In this document: piece by piece, positions 1 to 7,669 of the stretch
Numbering within the stretch: the stretch's first letter is position 1
How the letters are laid out: each line of letters starts with the position of its first letter
Source: VRUE01 sp963698085
GTDB lineage: Bacteria > Actinomycetota > Thermoleophilia > Solirubrobacterales > 70-9
NCBI GenBank assembly: GCA_963698085.1
Contig: OY969122.1
Location: 1,860,001-1,924,000 of the forward strand
Reading direction: 5' to 3'
DNA length: 64,000 nucleotides
Notes under the pieces: generated by a model
Told to the model about the DNA's origin: nothing
What the model saw: only the letters and a program-made list of their open reading frames with translations
The model's database searches: none
Made by a program: the position numbers and the translations under genes

Positions 1-1076
1 CCGATCCGGTCGAAGCCGAGGCGCGGGTCGAGGCGGTAGTCGACGCCTTCGCTTCTGCGCTCGAATGGGGCGAGCGATCGACCCGCGCGATCAACCTCAC
101 GACGCAGGCCGCCTCCGCGCTGGCGAGGATCGCGCCGGTCCTCGCCGAGGACGACCTGGCGCCGACGATCTTCCAGATTCCGACGCTGCTGAGCGACGCC
201 AAGTGGCGGGAAGACGTTTTGCCCTTCCTCCCGCAAGCCTCTCAGCGCTTTTGGCGGGACCGCTTTCCGCTGCTCGCGACCGACGCGATCACGCCGGTCA
301 CGAACATGATCGACCGGCTGCGGGCATCCAGCGCGATCACTGCGCTGCTCGGTCAAGCCCGCACCACCTACCGAGTCCGCGAGGCAATGGACGAGGGGCT
401 GATCGTGCTCGCCTGTCCCGGCGCCGGGGGCACCCGCGACCGGCTCGTCGCCAACCTTCTCGTCTTCGATCTCTTCCATGCCGCCCGCAGCCGCGCCGAG
501 CTGGCGCCGGGCGATCGACGGCTTTTCTGGCCCTTCTTCGATGAGGTGCAGAGCTACGACGGCGCCGCCTCGGGCAACCTCGCTGCACTGCTTGAGCAGA
601 GCGCGAAGTTCGGGCTGCGGGCGCACTTCCTCAATCAGAACCCCGAGCGACTGAGTCCGGCGACCCTCAACGCGCTCCTTACGAACCGCTCGCACCTTCT
701 CGCAAGCGCGCTGAACTCACACGCGGCGGCGCTGCTGACGAAGGAGTGGGCGGGTCAACCGAGCCCGGCGGCGCTGACCAAGCTCGATCGGTTCCGCTTT
801 GCTGCCCAGGTCACCGACCGGGGCCGCGCGAGCCGTCCCTTCGGCCTCCGCGGAATCCGCCTCGAGGATGTCTTCGGCGCCGATCGCCGGCAGGCTCCGG
901 CCGCTAAGAGCCGGGCGGCCGGATGCAGCGCGGCCGAGACGTTTACCCGGCTGGAGGAGCACGACGAGCGCATCCGGGCCAAGCTGCGGGAGGCAAGAGG
1001 ACGGCGGCGCGGGGGCCACGGATCATCCGGCTCGGCCTCGGGGCCGGTTCGCCATCAGCGGAAGGCGCCGGCATGA
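1..1076 (+). CDS. DNA-transfer ATPase (TraG/VirD4/HerA-like), C-terminal part, cut by window edge
   Basis: The frame is open from base 3 with no start, so only the C-terminal ~357 residues are present. The protein is the ATPase domain of an actinobacterial 'type IV secretory system conjugative DNA transfer' family protein, expected to move DNA of the integrative element between cells. A Walker B-like acidic stretch (WPFFDEVQSYDG) is visible, followed by the conserved NQNPERL and NSHAAALLTKEW segments. It is a clear homologue, residue by residue, of the frameshifted copy at 8542-11155. The stop overlaps the start of the replication-relaxation gene (ATGA), so they are translationally coupled. 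The exact subfamily cannot be fixed because the Walker A half is outside the window. Confidence 0.85.
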   Translation, partial: DPVEAEARVEAVVDAFASALEWGERSTRAINLTTQAASALARIAPVLAEDDLAPTIFQIPTLLSDAKWREDVLPFLPQASQRFWRDRFPLLATDAITPVTNMIDRLRASSAITALLGQARTTYRVREAMDEGLIVLACPGAGGTRDRLVANLLVFDLFHAARSRAELAPGDRRLFWPFFDEVQSYDGAASGNLAALLEQSAKFGLRAHFLNQNPERLSPATLNALLTNRSHLLASALNSHAAALLTKEWAGQPSPAALTKLDRFRFAAQVTDRGRASRPFGLRGIRLEDVFGADRRQAPAAKSRAAGCSAAETFTRLEEHDERIRAKLREARGRRRGGHGSSGSASGPVRHQRKAPA

Positions 1077-1948
1077 GGACCAACGGCGGCTTCATGGAGG
1101 CGGAAATCCTCGGCTCGCTGGCCGAGCACCGCGTCCTTTCAACGCCGCAGATCCGAGCGATCCACCTGCCGGTCTACAGCCCGCGCACGGCTCAGCGGAC
1201 GATGGCCCGCCTCGGCGAGCGCGGCCTTGTGGCTTTCGCCAACCTGCCGGGGGTGCCGGGGGCGCCCCGCCGGCTTTGGTATCTGACCGAGGCCGGTGCC
1301 GGCGCTGCGCGGGATGCCGGCATGATCGACCGACTGCCGCGGCTGCTGAGCGCTGAGCAGGTCACCGGCCCCCTGCAAGCCCACACCCTCGCGGTCAACG
1401 ACGTGGGGATCGCTTTCCTCGCCGCGGCCCGCGAGCGGGGCGACGAATGCACCCCGACCTCTTGGCGGCACGAGGTCGGCCACCTCCTCAACGCCGGGCG
1501 AGGTCGGGCGCGTCGCTCGCTTATCGCCGACGCGGTTCTCACCTACGTCCGCATCGGTGCCGAGGAGGTGGTGGTCGAGCAGCGCTTCCTAGAGCTGGAT
1601 CGCGCCACGCTCTCGATCGACCGGCTGACCGCCGAGCTGAGCCGCTACGCCCGTCTATATAAGGCGACCGGCGCTGACGGCGAGCCCGCTTGGATCAAGC
1701 GCTACCCCTGGTTCCCGCCGATCCTCTGTGTCCTCGCCGGCAGGGAGCGGCCTGCGCTCGAACGCCGCCGGGAAACGGCGGTGGCGATGTTGAGCCGCGA
1801 CCGGGATCTCCTCGCCGCCCCGGAGGTCTCGATCCGCTTCTGCCTCGCCGAAGACCTCGCCGAGGCGGGGCCGTTCGAGCCGATCTTCATCGACTACCGC
1901 GAACCCGAGCGGCCGACCGACTGGCTGGTCGAGGAGCCGGGGGCATGA
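1073..1948 (+). CDS. replication-relaxation family protein
   Basis: 291 residues, Replic_Relax family, found with plasmid and integrative-element replication/transfer genes of actinobacteria and thought to act like a DNA-relaxing replication initiator. An N-terminal winged-helix region (EAEILGSLAEHRVLSTPQIR) is followed by the family hallmarks HTLAVNDVGIAFL and FLELDRATLSIDRL. The ATG at 1073 overlaps the upstream stop by four bases; this start is preferred over an upstream in-frame one because the homologue at 7670-8545 has the identical length (291 residues) and an equivalent GTGA overlap. The stop overlaps the XF1762-type gene at 1945, giving a tightly coupled operon. Confidence 0.88.
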   Translation: MRTNGGFMEAEILGSLAEHRVLSTPQIRAIHLPVYSPRTAQRTMARLGERGLVAFANLPGVPGAPRRLWYLTEAGAGAARDAGMIDRLPRLLSAEQVTGPLQAHTLAVNDVGIAFLAAARERGDECTPTSWRHEVGHLLNAGRGRARRSLIADAVLTYVRIGAEEVVVEQRFLELDRATLSIDRLTAELSRYARLYKATGADGEPAWIKRYPWFPPILCVLAGRERPALERRRETAVAMLSRDRDLLAAPEVSIRFCLAEDLAEAGPFEPIFIDYREPERPTDWLVEEPGA

Positions 1949-2457
1949 CGCCGGGGGAGCGGAAGCGTGAGGGGGGAGCGGCGGTTGGCGACCGCCAACG
2001 ACGCGACCGCCCGCACCTCACGTTGGTACCGATCTCGCTCAAGGTCGCCAACGCCTACGTCGCCGAACACCATCGCCACAACCGCCCGGTTGCCGCTGGC
2101 GTATGTGTCGTCGGCGTCCGGGAAGGGGAGAGGCTGTGCGGGGTCGCGATCATCGGCCGGCCAGTCGCGCGGATGCTCGATGACGGCTTTACCGCCGAGG
2201 TCCGCCGCGTCTGCACCGACGGCACCTACAACGCCTGCTCGATGTTGCTGCGGGCTGCCTGGCGAGCCGTCAAGGCGCTCGGCTATCGCAAACTCATCAC
2301 CTACACGCTGCCCGAGGAGGGCGGCGCTTCGCTGCGCGCCGCAGGGTTCAAACTGGTCAAGACCGATGCCGGCGGTGGACGATGGAACCGACCCGGTCGA
2401 CCGGCTGCCGACACTCACCCGCTCGGTCACAAGTACCGCTGGGAGCTACCGACCTGA
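1945..2457 (+). CDS. XF1762 family protein (GNAT-like)
   Basis: 170 residues. The central part matches the XF1762 family known from phages and mobile elements: VANAYVAEHHRHNRPV, GVAIIGRPVARMLDD, VRRVCTDGTYNACSML, GYRKLITYTLPEEGG and a C-terminal GGRWNRPGRP. The fold resembles a GNAT acetyltransferase, but the substrate is unknown. The ATG overlaps the stop of the replication-relaxation gene. The matching position in element II holds different genes (AbiEi, VapBC), so this slot between the replication gene and the recombinase looks like a cargo position. Confidence 0.8.
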   Translation: MTPGERKREGGAAVGDRQRRDRPHLTLVPISLKVANAYVAEHHRHNRPVAAGVCVVGVREGERLCGVAIIGRPVARMLDDGFTAEVRRVCTDGTYNACSMLLRAAWRAVKALGYRKLITYTLPEEGGASLRAAGFKLVKTDAGGGRWNRPGRPAADTHPLGHKYRWELPT

Positions 2458-2660
2458 CCGGCGAGGCGAAAACCTGCCCGCCCGACGCATTCGCGGTCGA
2501 GGTCGAGGTCGTACCGCTCGCGGACGGCGACACCGAGCGCCGCCACCGGCAATTGCGAGCGATTGTCGGCCTGCTCCGGGGGGTGCTCGCTAGGCGCGGG
2601 GATTTCGAGTTGACATCCCGGTCGCGATCTCATCTCATCTCAGACGATGATTGCCGCTAG
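2454..2660 (+). CDS. small protein before the recombinase, hypothetical
   Basis: A reading frame of up to 68 residues between XF1762 and the recombinase, overlapping both (4 bp at the front, 14 bp at the end). There is no canonical start in this interval; CTG at 2454 overlaps the previous stop, and the first ATG (2382) lies inside XF1762. The residues ERRHRQLRAIVGLLRGVL form an amphipathic helix that resembles RREQAKAIFDLLSAYQ of the 45-residue gene at 7372-7509 in the equivalent place of element II. That resemblance is the main reason to believe it is a gene. The function is unknown. Confidence 0.4.
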   Translation: MTGEAKTCPPDAFAVEVEVVPLADGDTERRHRQLRAIVGLLRGVLARRGDFELTSRSRSHLISDDDCR

Positions 2661-4440
2661 TCCGACTCCAGCTTCGACCGTCGGGCTCGCCGAGCCGCCC
2701 ACGACGCGGTTCGCGTTCTTCGGGCGCGTCTCGACCGACGACGTGCAGGACCCCTCCCTGTCGATTCCCCGTCAGCTCGGCGTCTGCGAGGACGCGATCC
2801 GTCCGGCCGGTGGCGAGATCGCCTCCTACTACTGGGACATCGAGTCCGGCCGCAAGGACCTCTCAGAGCGCGGGAACGGGGCGGACCCCGCCGCCTTCAA
2901 GGTGCCCGTTCCGCGCGATGGTGGCCTCACGGACCTTCTCTCAGCCGCCGCTAACGGTCGTCCGTTCGACGCTGTGATCGTGGAGTCAATCGACCGGCTC
3001 TCGCGAATGACCGCTGACGGGACGCGGATCGAGCGCGACCTTGAGCTACTTGACGTCCCCCTGTTCGCCGCCGACGAGCCGATGGTGACGAACGCGACCG
3101 CGATCCTCACGCGGCGCGTCAAGCAGGGCGTCGCCGAGTGGTACGTGCGCGACTTGATCGAGAAGAGCCGCCGCGGCATGGAGGAGTCGGTGCGCCAGGG
3201 CTGGCACACCGGCGGCCCCGTCCCCTACGGCTACGCGCTGGAGGCGCACCCCCACCCGAACCCGCACAAGGCCCGCGAGGGCAAGCACAAGCACAAACTC
3301 GTCACCGACCCGGATCGTGCGCCGATCGTCCTGATGATCTTCGAGGACTACTGCGTGCACCACCGCGGGCTCGGGGAGATCTGCGACAAGCTCAACCGCG
3401 ATCTCGACCGCTACCCGCCGCCCCGACGCAACCGCAAGGACGAGATGCCGCTGCGGCAGACCTGGAGCCGATCACAGCTTCGCTCGTTGCTGCGCAACCC
3501 GAAGTACACCGGCTACAACGTCTGGAACCGCCACGACAAGCGCAAGGGTCGCCCGCTGATCCGCCCCCGGTCGGAATGGGTCTGGAGTCCAACCCCGACC
3601 CATGAGGCGATCGTCCCGCGGGAGCTGTTCGATCAGGTCGAGGAGCGCGCCCATCGCAACAAGATCGCCGCCAAGACGCCGACGACCGCCCGCCCTTACC
3701 ACGGCGCCCCCGTTCGCAAGGGGCGGACCTACGTGCTGCGCGGCCGGGTCCGCTGCGGCATGTGCGGGCGCCGCATGGAGGGCAGCCACCAGAAGCACAA
3801 GAACTGGTACCGCTGCCAGTACGTCACCCGCCGCGGCCCGGTCGCCGCCGACGTGGCCGGCCACCCCCGGGTCCTGGGGATCAAGGAGGAGACGATCCTC
3901 GACGCCATTCTTGACTTCCTCGGCCAGCGCATCTTCGGCCCCGATCGCCTTCGCCTGTTGCGCGCTGAGTTGGCCCAAGCGACCACCGCTTCATGGAAAG
4001 ACAACGACGCCGAGCTTGACCGCCTTAGCCGGGAGCAAAGCGAGGTGCAGCGCAGCCTCCACCGGCAAACCCTCCGACTGGAGGAGCACGACAACCCCAA
4101 TCATCCGGTCGTCGCGCTCGCCACCCGCCGCATCGAAGAACTGGCAGCCCGCCAGGAATCAATCGAGGAGGCGATCAGCGCCCTGCGCGCTAAACGTCCC
4201 GAGGGCGCCCGGCCAGACGAGATCGCCGCCATGCTCGACGCGATCCCCGATATGCGCGATGCGCTCAGCGAGGCTGACGAGAGCGAGCTGATCGAGCTGT
4301 TCGACGCCTTCGACGTCTGCGCCACCTACACGAAGTCCACCCGCCGGCTGGAGCTTGCCGCCAGCGTGACGCCGGAACTGGTCGCAAGCCACGGTAGGTC
4401 GCAGGAAGGTGTTCAAACCCCGCCCCCGCTATGGCCTTAG
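2647..4440 (+). CDS. large serine recombinase (integrase) of element I
   Basis: 597 residues. Order: resolvase domain with FGRVST (catalytic Ser about residue 29), DAVIVESIDRLSRM, the Recombinase domain (GPVPYGYAL to the LRNPKYTGYNVWN region, about 180-340), a zinc-ribbon segment CGMCGRRMEG with further Cys, then a C-terminal coiled coil rich in Glu and Arg (about 450-560). It should catalyse integration and excision of the element whose right end is here. Its last codons (tail GVQTPPPLWP) run through the candidate attachment core at 4423-4434. It converges on the second recombinase gene, whose reading frame overlaps it by 176 bp. Confidence 0.92.
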   Translation: MIAASPTPASTVGLAEPPTTRFAFFGRVSTDDVQDPSLSIPRQLGVCEDAIRPAGGEIASYYWDIESGRKDLSERGNGADPAAFKVPVPRDGGLTDLLSAAANGRPFDAVIVESIDRLSRMTADGTRIERDLELLDVPLFAADEPMVTNATAILTRRVKQGVAEWYVRDLIEKSRRGMEESVRQGWHTGGPVPYGYALEAHPHPNPHKAREGKHKHKLVTDPDRAPIVLMIFEDYCVHHRGLGEICDKLNRDLDRYPPPRRNRKDEMPLRQTWSRSQLRSLLRNPKYTGYNVWNRHDKRKGRPLIRPRSEWVWSPTPTHEAIVPRELFDQVEERAHRNKIAAKTPTTARPYHGAPVRKGRTYVLRGRVRCGMCGRRMEGSHQKHKNWYRCQYVTRRGPVAADVAGHPRVLGIKEETILDAILDFLGQRIFGPDRLRLLRAELAQATTASWKDNDAELDRLSREQSEVQRSLHRQTLRLEEHDNPNHPVVALATRRIEELAARQESIEEAISALRAKRPEGARPDEIAAMLDAIPDMRDALSEADESELIELFDAFDVCATYTKSTRRLELAASVTPELVASHGRSQEGVQTPPPLWP

Positions 4441-6091
4441 TAGAGCCAAGCTCACTCAGGTCCCTTGCTTGACTGAAGGTGCTCGATACGAGCGCCTTCA
4501 GTCGTATTAGGCCGCTGTTGCGGTCGATTTCGACACGCAGGCGGAAGGCCTCGAAGACCGCCCGGCGCAGCTTGGGATCGGCCTCCTTGAGCGCCTTCGA
4601 GAGGTCGGGCAGGGAGTCGATGAGGGCGGCGGCTTCACCGGGGTCGAAGCCGTCACCGTTTCGCTGCGCTTGGTCGAGTTGGGCGATCGCCGCCTCGATC
4701 TCCTGGCGCTGGGATTTCAGGGCGCGGATTCGCTCGCCGACGAGGGCAGGATCGACTCCGGCCTCGATGGCGCCGAGCTGGCGCTCGATCCGCTGCTCGA
4801 CCTCGCCGAGCTGTCGGCCGGCACGTTCCCGCTCGGCGCCGTCCTTGCTCTGTAGTTCCGCCTCCAGGGTGGAGCTCTGCTTGCGGAAGTGCGCGAGGCG
4901 GTCGGCGCCGAAGACCCGCGTCGCGAAGAAGGCGTCGATCAGCGTCAGCAGGCTGTCCTCGCGGACGTACTGCCATTTGCCGTGGCCGGTCGCCTCCGCG
5001 GCGGTGTCGCCATAGGAGAGCCGGTAGCCGCAGGTGTAGTAGGTGCTGCTCTTCCGGTGCTTGCCATGCATCCGCAGCGGGTTGTGGCCGGTGGCGCAGT
5101 GGACGATCCCGCGTAGCTGGTAGAAGCGCTTCTGGGTGTAGCGGCGACGGTTGCCTCCCTGGCCGGTGCTGCGCGCGTTCATCTCCGCCTGCACCCGCTC
5201 GAAGTCCTCCTCGGAGATCAGGGCCTCGTGGCGCTGGTCGGCTTCGATCCACTCCTCGGGGTTGCGCCGCACCAGCGGCCCCTCACCCTGCTTGACGGCT
5301 CGGAAGTCGAGCCTGTTCCAGTAGAGGCGGCCGGTGTAGACGTGGTTTTCGAGCATCGAGCGGATCGTCGTCTTCGACCACTTGCCCGAGGTGTTGCGCT
5401 TGGAGTCGACGTGGCGGGGTGGGGGAGGGCCGCCAGGGCGGTTGAGGTGGTCGGCGATCTCCTTGTAGCCCGAGCCGGCGAGGAAGCGCTGGAACATCTC
5501 GACGATCACCGGCGCCTGCTCGGGGTCGCGGGCCAGCCGCGACTTCGTGTCCCCGGCTCGGGCTCGCCGCGGGTCGGGATGGGGCTCGTGCCGCAGTCGG
5601 TATCCGTAGGGCGCGCGACCGCCGTTGCGGTATCCCTGGCGGGTGTTCTCGGTCTGCCCGCGCCGCACCTCGCGGCCCAGCTTCTCGACCTCGAACTGGT
5701 CGAGCGCCTGGAACATGTGCCGGATCAGTCGTCCCTCGGGGCTGGTCTGATCGCCCGCGCTGCGGGCGTAGAAGACCTCTACGCCCGCGCGGGCCAGCTC
5801 CCGCTCGTAGGCGAGCGCATGGAACAGCTCGCGGCTGAGGCGCGAGGTGGAGTAGACGATCACCGCGTCGAAGCGCCGCGCGTCGGGCTCCTTGGCCTCA
5901 CGGACCAGCTCACTCCAGCCGACTCGATCGTCGCGCCGCCCGGCCTCTTGGTCGGTGAAGTCGCATACGATTCGGCCGCCCAACTCCTCTGCCTTCTCGG
6001 CGCACTCGTTGCGCTGGGAGGGAAAGGAGATCGTCGGGTCCTGCTTGTCCTTGGTCGATAGGCGTCCGTACCAGGCGAACTTGCGCATCAT
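4265..6091 (-). CDS. large serine recombinase (integrase) of element II
   Basis: 608 residues from the ATG at 6091, which is followed by a second ATG and preceded by a good GAGGAGG ribosome site; longer frames start inside the toxin-antitoxin region. Order: resolvase domain YGRLST (catalytic Ser residue 12), DAVIVYSTSRLSREL, Recombinase domain (GRAPYGYRL to LENHVYTGRLYWN), a degenerate zinc ribbon (HCATGHNPLRM, YYTCGY, with two of the usual Cys missing), then a coiled coil. The C-terminal residues after KAIAG (AGFEHLPATYRG and an Arg-rich tail) are read from the complement of recombinase I, beyond the attachment core, so this tail is a product of integration. Confidence 0.9.
   Translation of the reverse strand: MMRKFAWYGRLSTKDKQDPTISFPSQRNECAEKAEELGGRIVCDFTDQEAGRRDDRVGWSELVREAKEPDARRFDAVIVYSTSRLSRELFHALAYERELARAGVEVFYARSAGDQTSPEGRLIRHMFQALDQFEVEKLGREVRRGQTENTRQGYRNGGRAPYGYRLRHEPHPDPRRARAGDTKSRLARDPEQAPVIVEMFQRFLAGSGYKEIADHLNRPGGPPPPRHVDSKRNTSGKWSKTTIRSMLENHVYTGRLYWNRLDFRAVKQGEGPLVRRNPEEWIEADQRHEALISEEDFERVQAEMNARSTGQGGNRRRYTQKRFYQLRGIVHCATGHNPLRMHGKHRKSSTYYTCGYRLSYGDTAAEATGHGKWQYVREDSLLTLIDAFFATRVFGADRLAHFRKQSSTLEAELQSKDGAERERAGRQLGEVEQRIERQLGAIEAGVDPALVGERIRALKSQRQEIEAAIAQLDQAQRNGDGFDPGEAAALIDSLPDLSKALKEADPKLRRAVFEAFRLRVEIDRNSGLIRLKALVSSTFSQARDLSELGSTKAIAGAGFEHLPATYRGLRPVPASRWRQAPAGGWTSCRWRRRRRRRTARSARSRQPR
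4423..4434. other. candidate attachment core, left end of element II (copy 1)
   Basis: CCCCCGCTATGG is repeated exactly at 16928-16939. Here it lies in the 3' end of recombinase I (+) and simultaneously inside the reading frame of recombinase II (-). Sequence homology between recombinase II and the remnant at 16.9 kb (residues ...KAIAG versus ...GTIAG) stops exactly in this repeat, as expected when an element has recombined at the core. Confidence 0.6.
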
Positions 6092-6132
6092 GGCCTCCTC
6101 GTGGGGTCGGTATGAACGGCTGAAAGGGCCGG

Positions 6133-6138
6133 TAAACT
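6133..6138 (+). promoter_or_regulatory. -10 box TAAACT for the antitoxin gene
   Basis: TAAACT fits the actinobacterial TANNNT -10 and sits 7 nt before the ATG at 6146, so the transcript would start at or next to the start codon (leaderless). No clear -35 is seen. Confidence 0.45.
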
Positions 6139-6145
6139 GGCGTGC

Positions 6146-6349
6146 ATGGCAACGCGTGACCAGTTGCATCGTGAGGTGGACGAGTTGAGCGAGCCCCAGG
6201 TTCCGAGGGCGCGGATCATCGTGGTCGACGAGCCCGAAGCCGAGGACGACATCGTCGGGCTGCCGGAGGCATGGAAGACCTTTGAGGACGGCACGCCGCA
6301 GCCGAACTGGGTTGCGCTGCTGCACGAGGCTCGTAGCGGCCGGCGTTGA
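6146..6349 (+). CDS. VapB-like antitoxin
   Basis: 67 residues, acidic in the middle (VVDEPEAEDDIVGLPEAW), directly upstream of and overlapping a PIN-domain toxin (the TTG of the toxin at 6346 overlaps this TGA). Size, order and coupling identify it as the antitoxin of a type II toxin-antitoxin pair, although no DNA-binding domain is obvious. The C-terminal half GTPQPNWVALLHEARSGR is the likely toxin-binding segment. The pair probably stabilises the integrative element. Confidence 0.65.
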   Translation: MATRDQLHREVDELSEPQVPRARIIVVDEPEAEDDIVGLPEAWKTFEDGTPQPNWVALLHEARSGRR

Positions 6350-6741
6350 CCCTCGTCGTCGATGCCACGGTCACGATTGCCTCGGTTGGCAGCGCCGAGG
6401 GCTTCAAGGCGTTGGGTGACGACGATCTCGTCGCCCCGGCGCTGATGTGGTCGGAGGCCCGCTCGACCTTGCACCTCGGGTTGCTTAAGGGCAACGTCAG
6501 CGCCGAGCAGGCGAAGGTCCAGCACGAGCACCTCGAACACTGCCCGGTCCGCCGCGTCGATGAGCCCGAGCTCGGACGAACGGCTTGGAAGATCGCCGAG
6601 CAGTTCGGCTGGGGAAGGACCTACGACGCCGAATACGTCGCACTCGCGGAAATCCTCGGCTGCCGGCTGGTGACGCTCGACGGTGCCTTGCGCCGAGGCG
6701 CAGAGCGGCTTGGCTTCGTGGTCTCGCCAGCCGAGCTTTGA
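6346..6741 (+). CDS. VapC-like PIN-domain toxin
   Basis: 131 residues starting at TTG that overlaps the antitoxin stop. PIN-fold acidic residues are in place: VVDATV (Asp 6), WSEARS (Glu), TYDAEYVALAE (Asp) and LVTLDGALRR (Asp). PIN toxins are Mg-dependent ribonucleases, usually cutting tRNA or rRNA; the target of this one is unknown. The gene lies between the recombinase and the AbiEi gene, pointing away from the recombinase. Confidence 0.82.
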   Translation: MTLVVDATVTIASVGSAEGFKALGDDDLVAPALMWSEARSTLHLGLLKGNVSAEQAKVQHEHLEHCPVRRVDEPELGRTAWKIAEQFGWGRTYDAEYVALAEILGCRLVTLDGALRRGAERLGFVVSPAEL

Positions 6742-6761
6742 AGTAGCCCACGCCGGGAGGC

Positions 6762-7361
6762 TCACTTCGCTTCCTCCAGGCTGCGCTCGATGAACTTGGC
6801 GACCCGCACCGAGCTTCGCGATGCCGCGGTGCGCAATCGCCGCGGCGTGGTGAGCCCGCGCTCCAGGGCTTGGCGGACCGCCATCTGAATCTGCTCGGGC
6901 TGGGTGCCGGTCGCGAGCGAGTCGACGATCGTGCGCTCCGGCCGCGTCACCGGCAGGCCGGCGATCCCGCAGACCTCCCGTTTCGTCGGCGGCGCGTTCA
7001 GCGTGTGCAGGCGAACGCCAGGGCGGCGGCGCTGCCCTCGCTCTGAGCGCGGCAGCGAGAGGTGAACCGCGTTGGGGATCACGTCCGAGAGCTCGTGGAG
7101 TTCGAGTGCGCTCTCGTGTGAGAGGACCGCTCCCGCGTCTCGCAGCGGAAGCCAGGCGACCATCATGTGCTCGTAGGGGCTGGGCGGAAAATGACGCAGT
7201 CGGTAGAGCCCCTGCCGCACCCGCAGATACCGCCCTCCTGGTCGGGCGTGATGGCTCAGCGTGCTGCGGTCCATTCCAGCGGCCACTGCCTGGGGGGCGG
7301 TGAAGTATCCGGCCTGGGCCTCTGCCTGGTAGTAGAGCCCATCGTGATCCACGTCAGACAT
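6762..7361 (-). CDS. AbiEi-family antitoxin-like protein
   Basis: 199 residues. The N-terminal winged helix (YFTAPQAVAAGMDRSTLSHH, RYLRVRQGLYRL) and the following domain (GAVLSHESALELHELSD, LPVTRPERTIVDSLATG) match the type IV antitoxin AbiEi/transcriptional regulator family. The usual partner, an AbiEii nucleotidyltransferase toxin, is not next to it: downstream is the convergent PIN toxin, upstream a 45-residue gene. It may be an orphan regulator or may control the element's own operon. Confidence 0.78.
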   Translation of the reverse strand: MSDVDHDGLYYQAEAQAGYFTAPQAVAAGMDRSTLSHHARPGGRYLRVRQGLYRLRHFPPSPYEHMMVAWLPLRDAGAVLSHESALELHELSDVIPNAVHLSLPRSERGQRRRPGVRLHTLNAPPTKREVCGIAGLPVTRPERTIVDSLATGTQPEQIQMAVRQALERGLTTPRRLRTAASRSSVRVAKFIERSLEEAK

Positions 7362-7371
7362 ATCATGGATG

Positions 7372-7509
7372 TTAGCGGGTACATTCCTGCCCTTTTCTGT
7401 CGTCTTTAGCTCGCTGATAGGCCGAGAGCAGGTCGAAGATCGCTTTGGCCTGCTCGCGCCGGAGCTGGTCGTCCAGAGCCGATCCAGGCGGCGCCTGCTC
7501 GATCGACAT
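7372..7509 (-). CDS. small 45-residue protein, hypothetical
   Basis: Reading frame of 45 residues between the replication-relaxation gene (160 bp away) and AbiEi (10 bp away). Contains a charged helix RREQAKAIFDLLSAYQ and a basic C-terminus. It occupies the same place as the small gene at 2454-2660 in element I and shows a similar helix pattern (RR-[EH]-x4-AI-x2-LL). Too short to assign; the gene call rests on position and that resemblance. Confidence 0.4.
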   Translation of the reverse strand: MSIEQAPPGSALDDQLRREQAKAIFDLLSAYQRAKDDRKGQECTR

Positions 7510-7634
7510 GCGGGCCTTCAGGTCGCCGACCGGGGTCGCGGCTCGCCGGTCGTGGCTGGGCCGCCGCTTGCCTTGCCCGTCCCCCACACGTCTACCTCGG
7601 CTGGCCTGGGATCTCAAGCCATGCTCCATGACAG

Positions 7635-7650
7635 AGAGCAGATTTGCTCT
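7635..7650. promoter_or_regulatory. inverted repeat, possible operator
   Basis: Perfect 6-bp arms AGAGCA / TGCTCT separated by GATT, with a further AGAGCAG nearby (7657-7663). It lies between the replication-relaxation gene and the small gene/AbiEi on the minus strand, where an AbiEi-type regulator might bind. Inference only. Confidence 0.3.
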
Positions 7651-7669
7651 ATTGGAGAGAGCAGCGCCG

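Noticed and set aside
4405..4435. tRNA-like T-arm (GTTCAAACCCCGC) near the attachment core
   Set aside because: The stem does not pair on the 5' side and no anticodon or D arm fits upstream; the similarity comes from the recombinase tail/attachment sequence.
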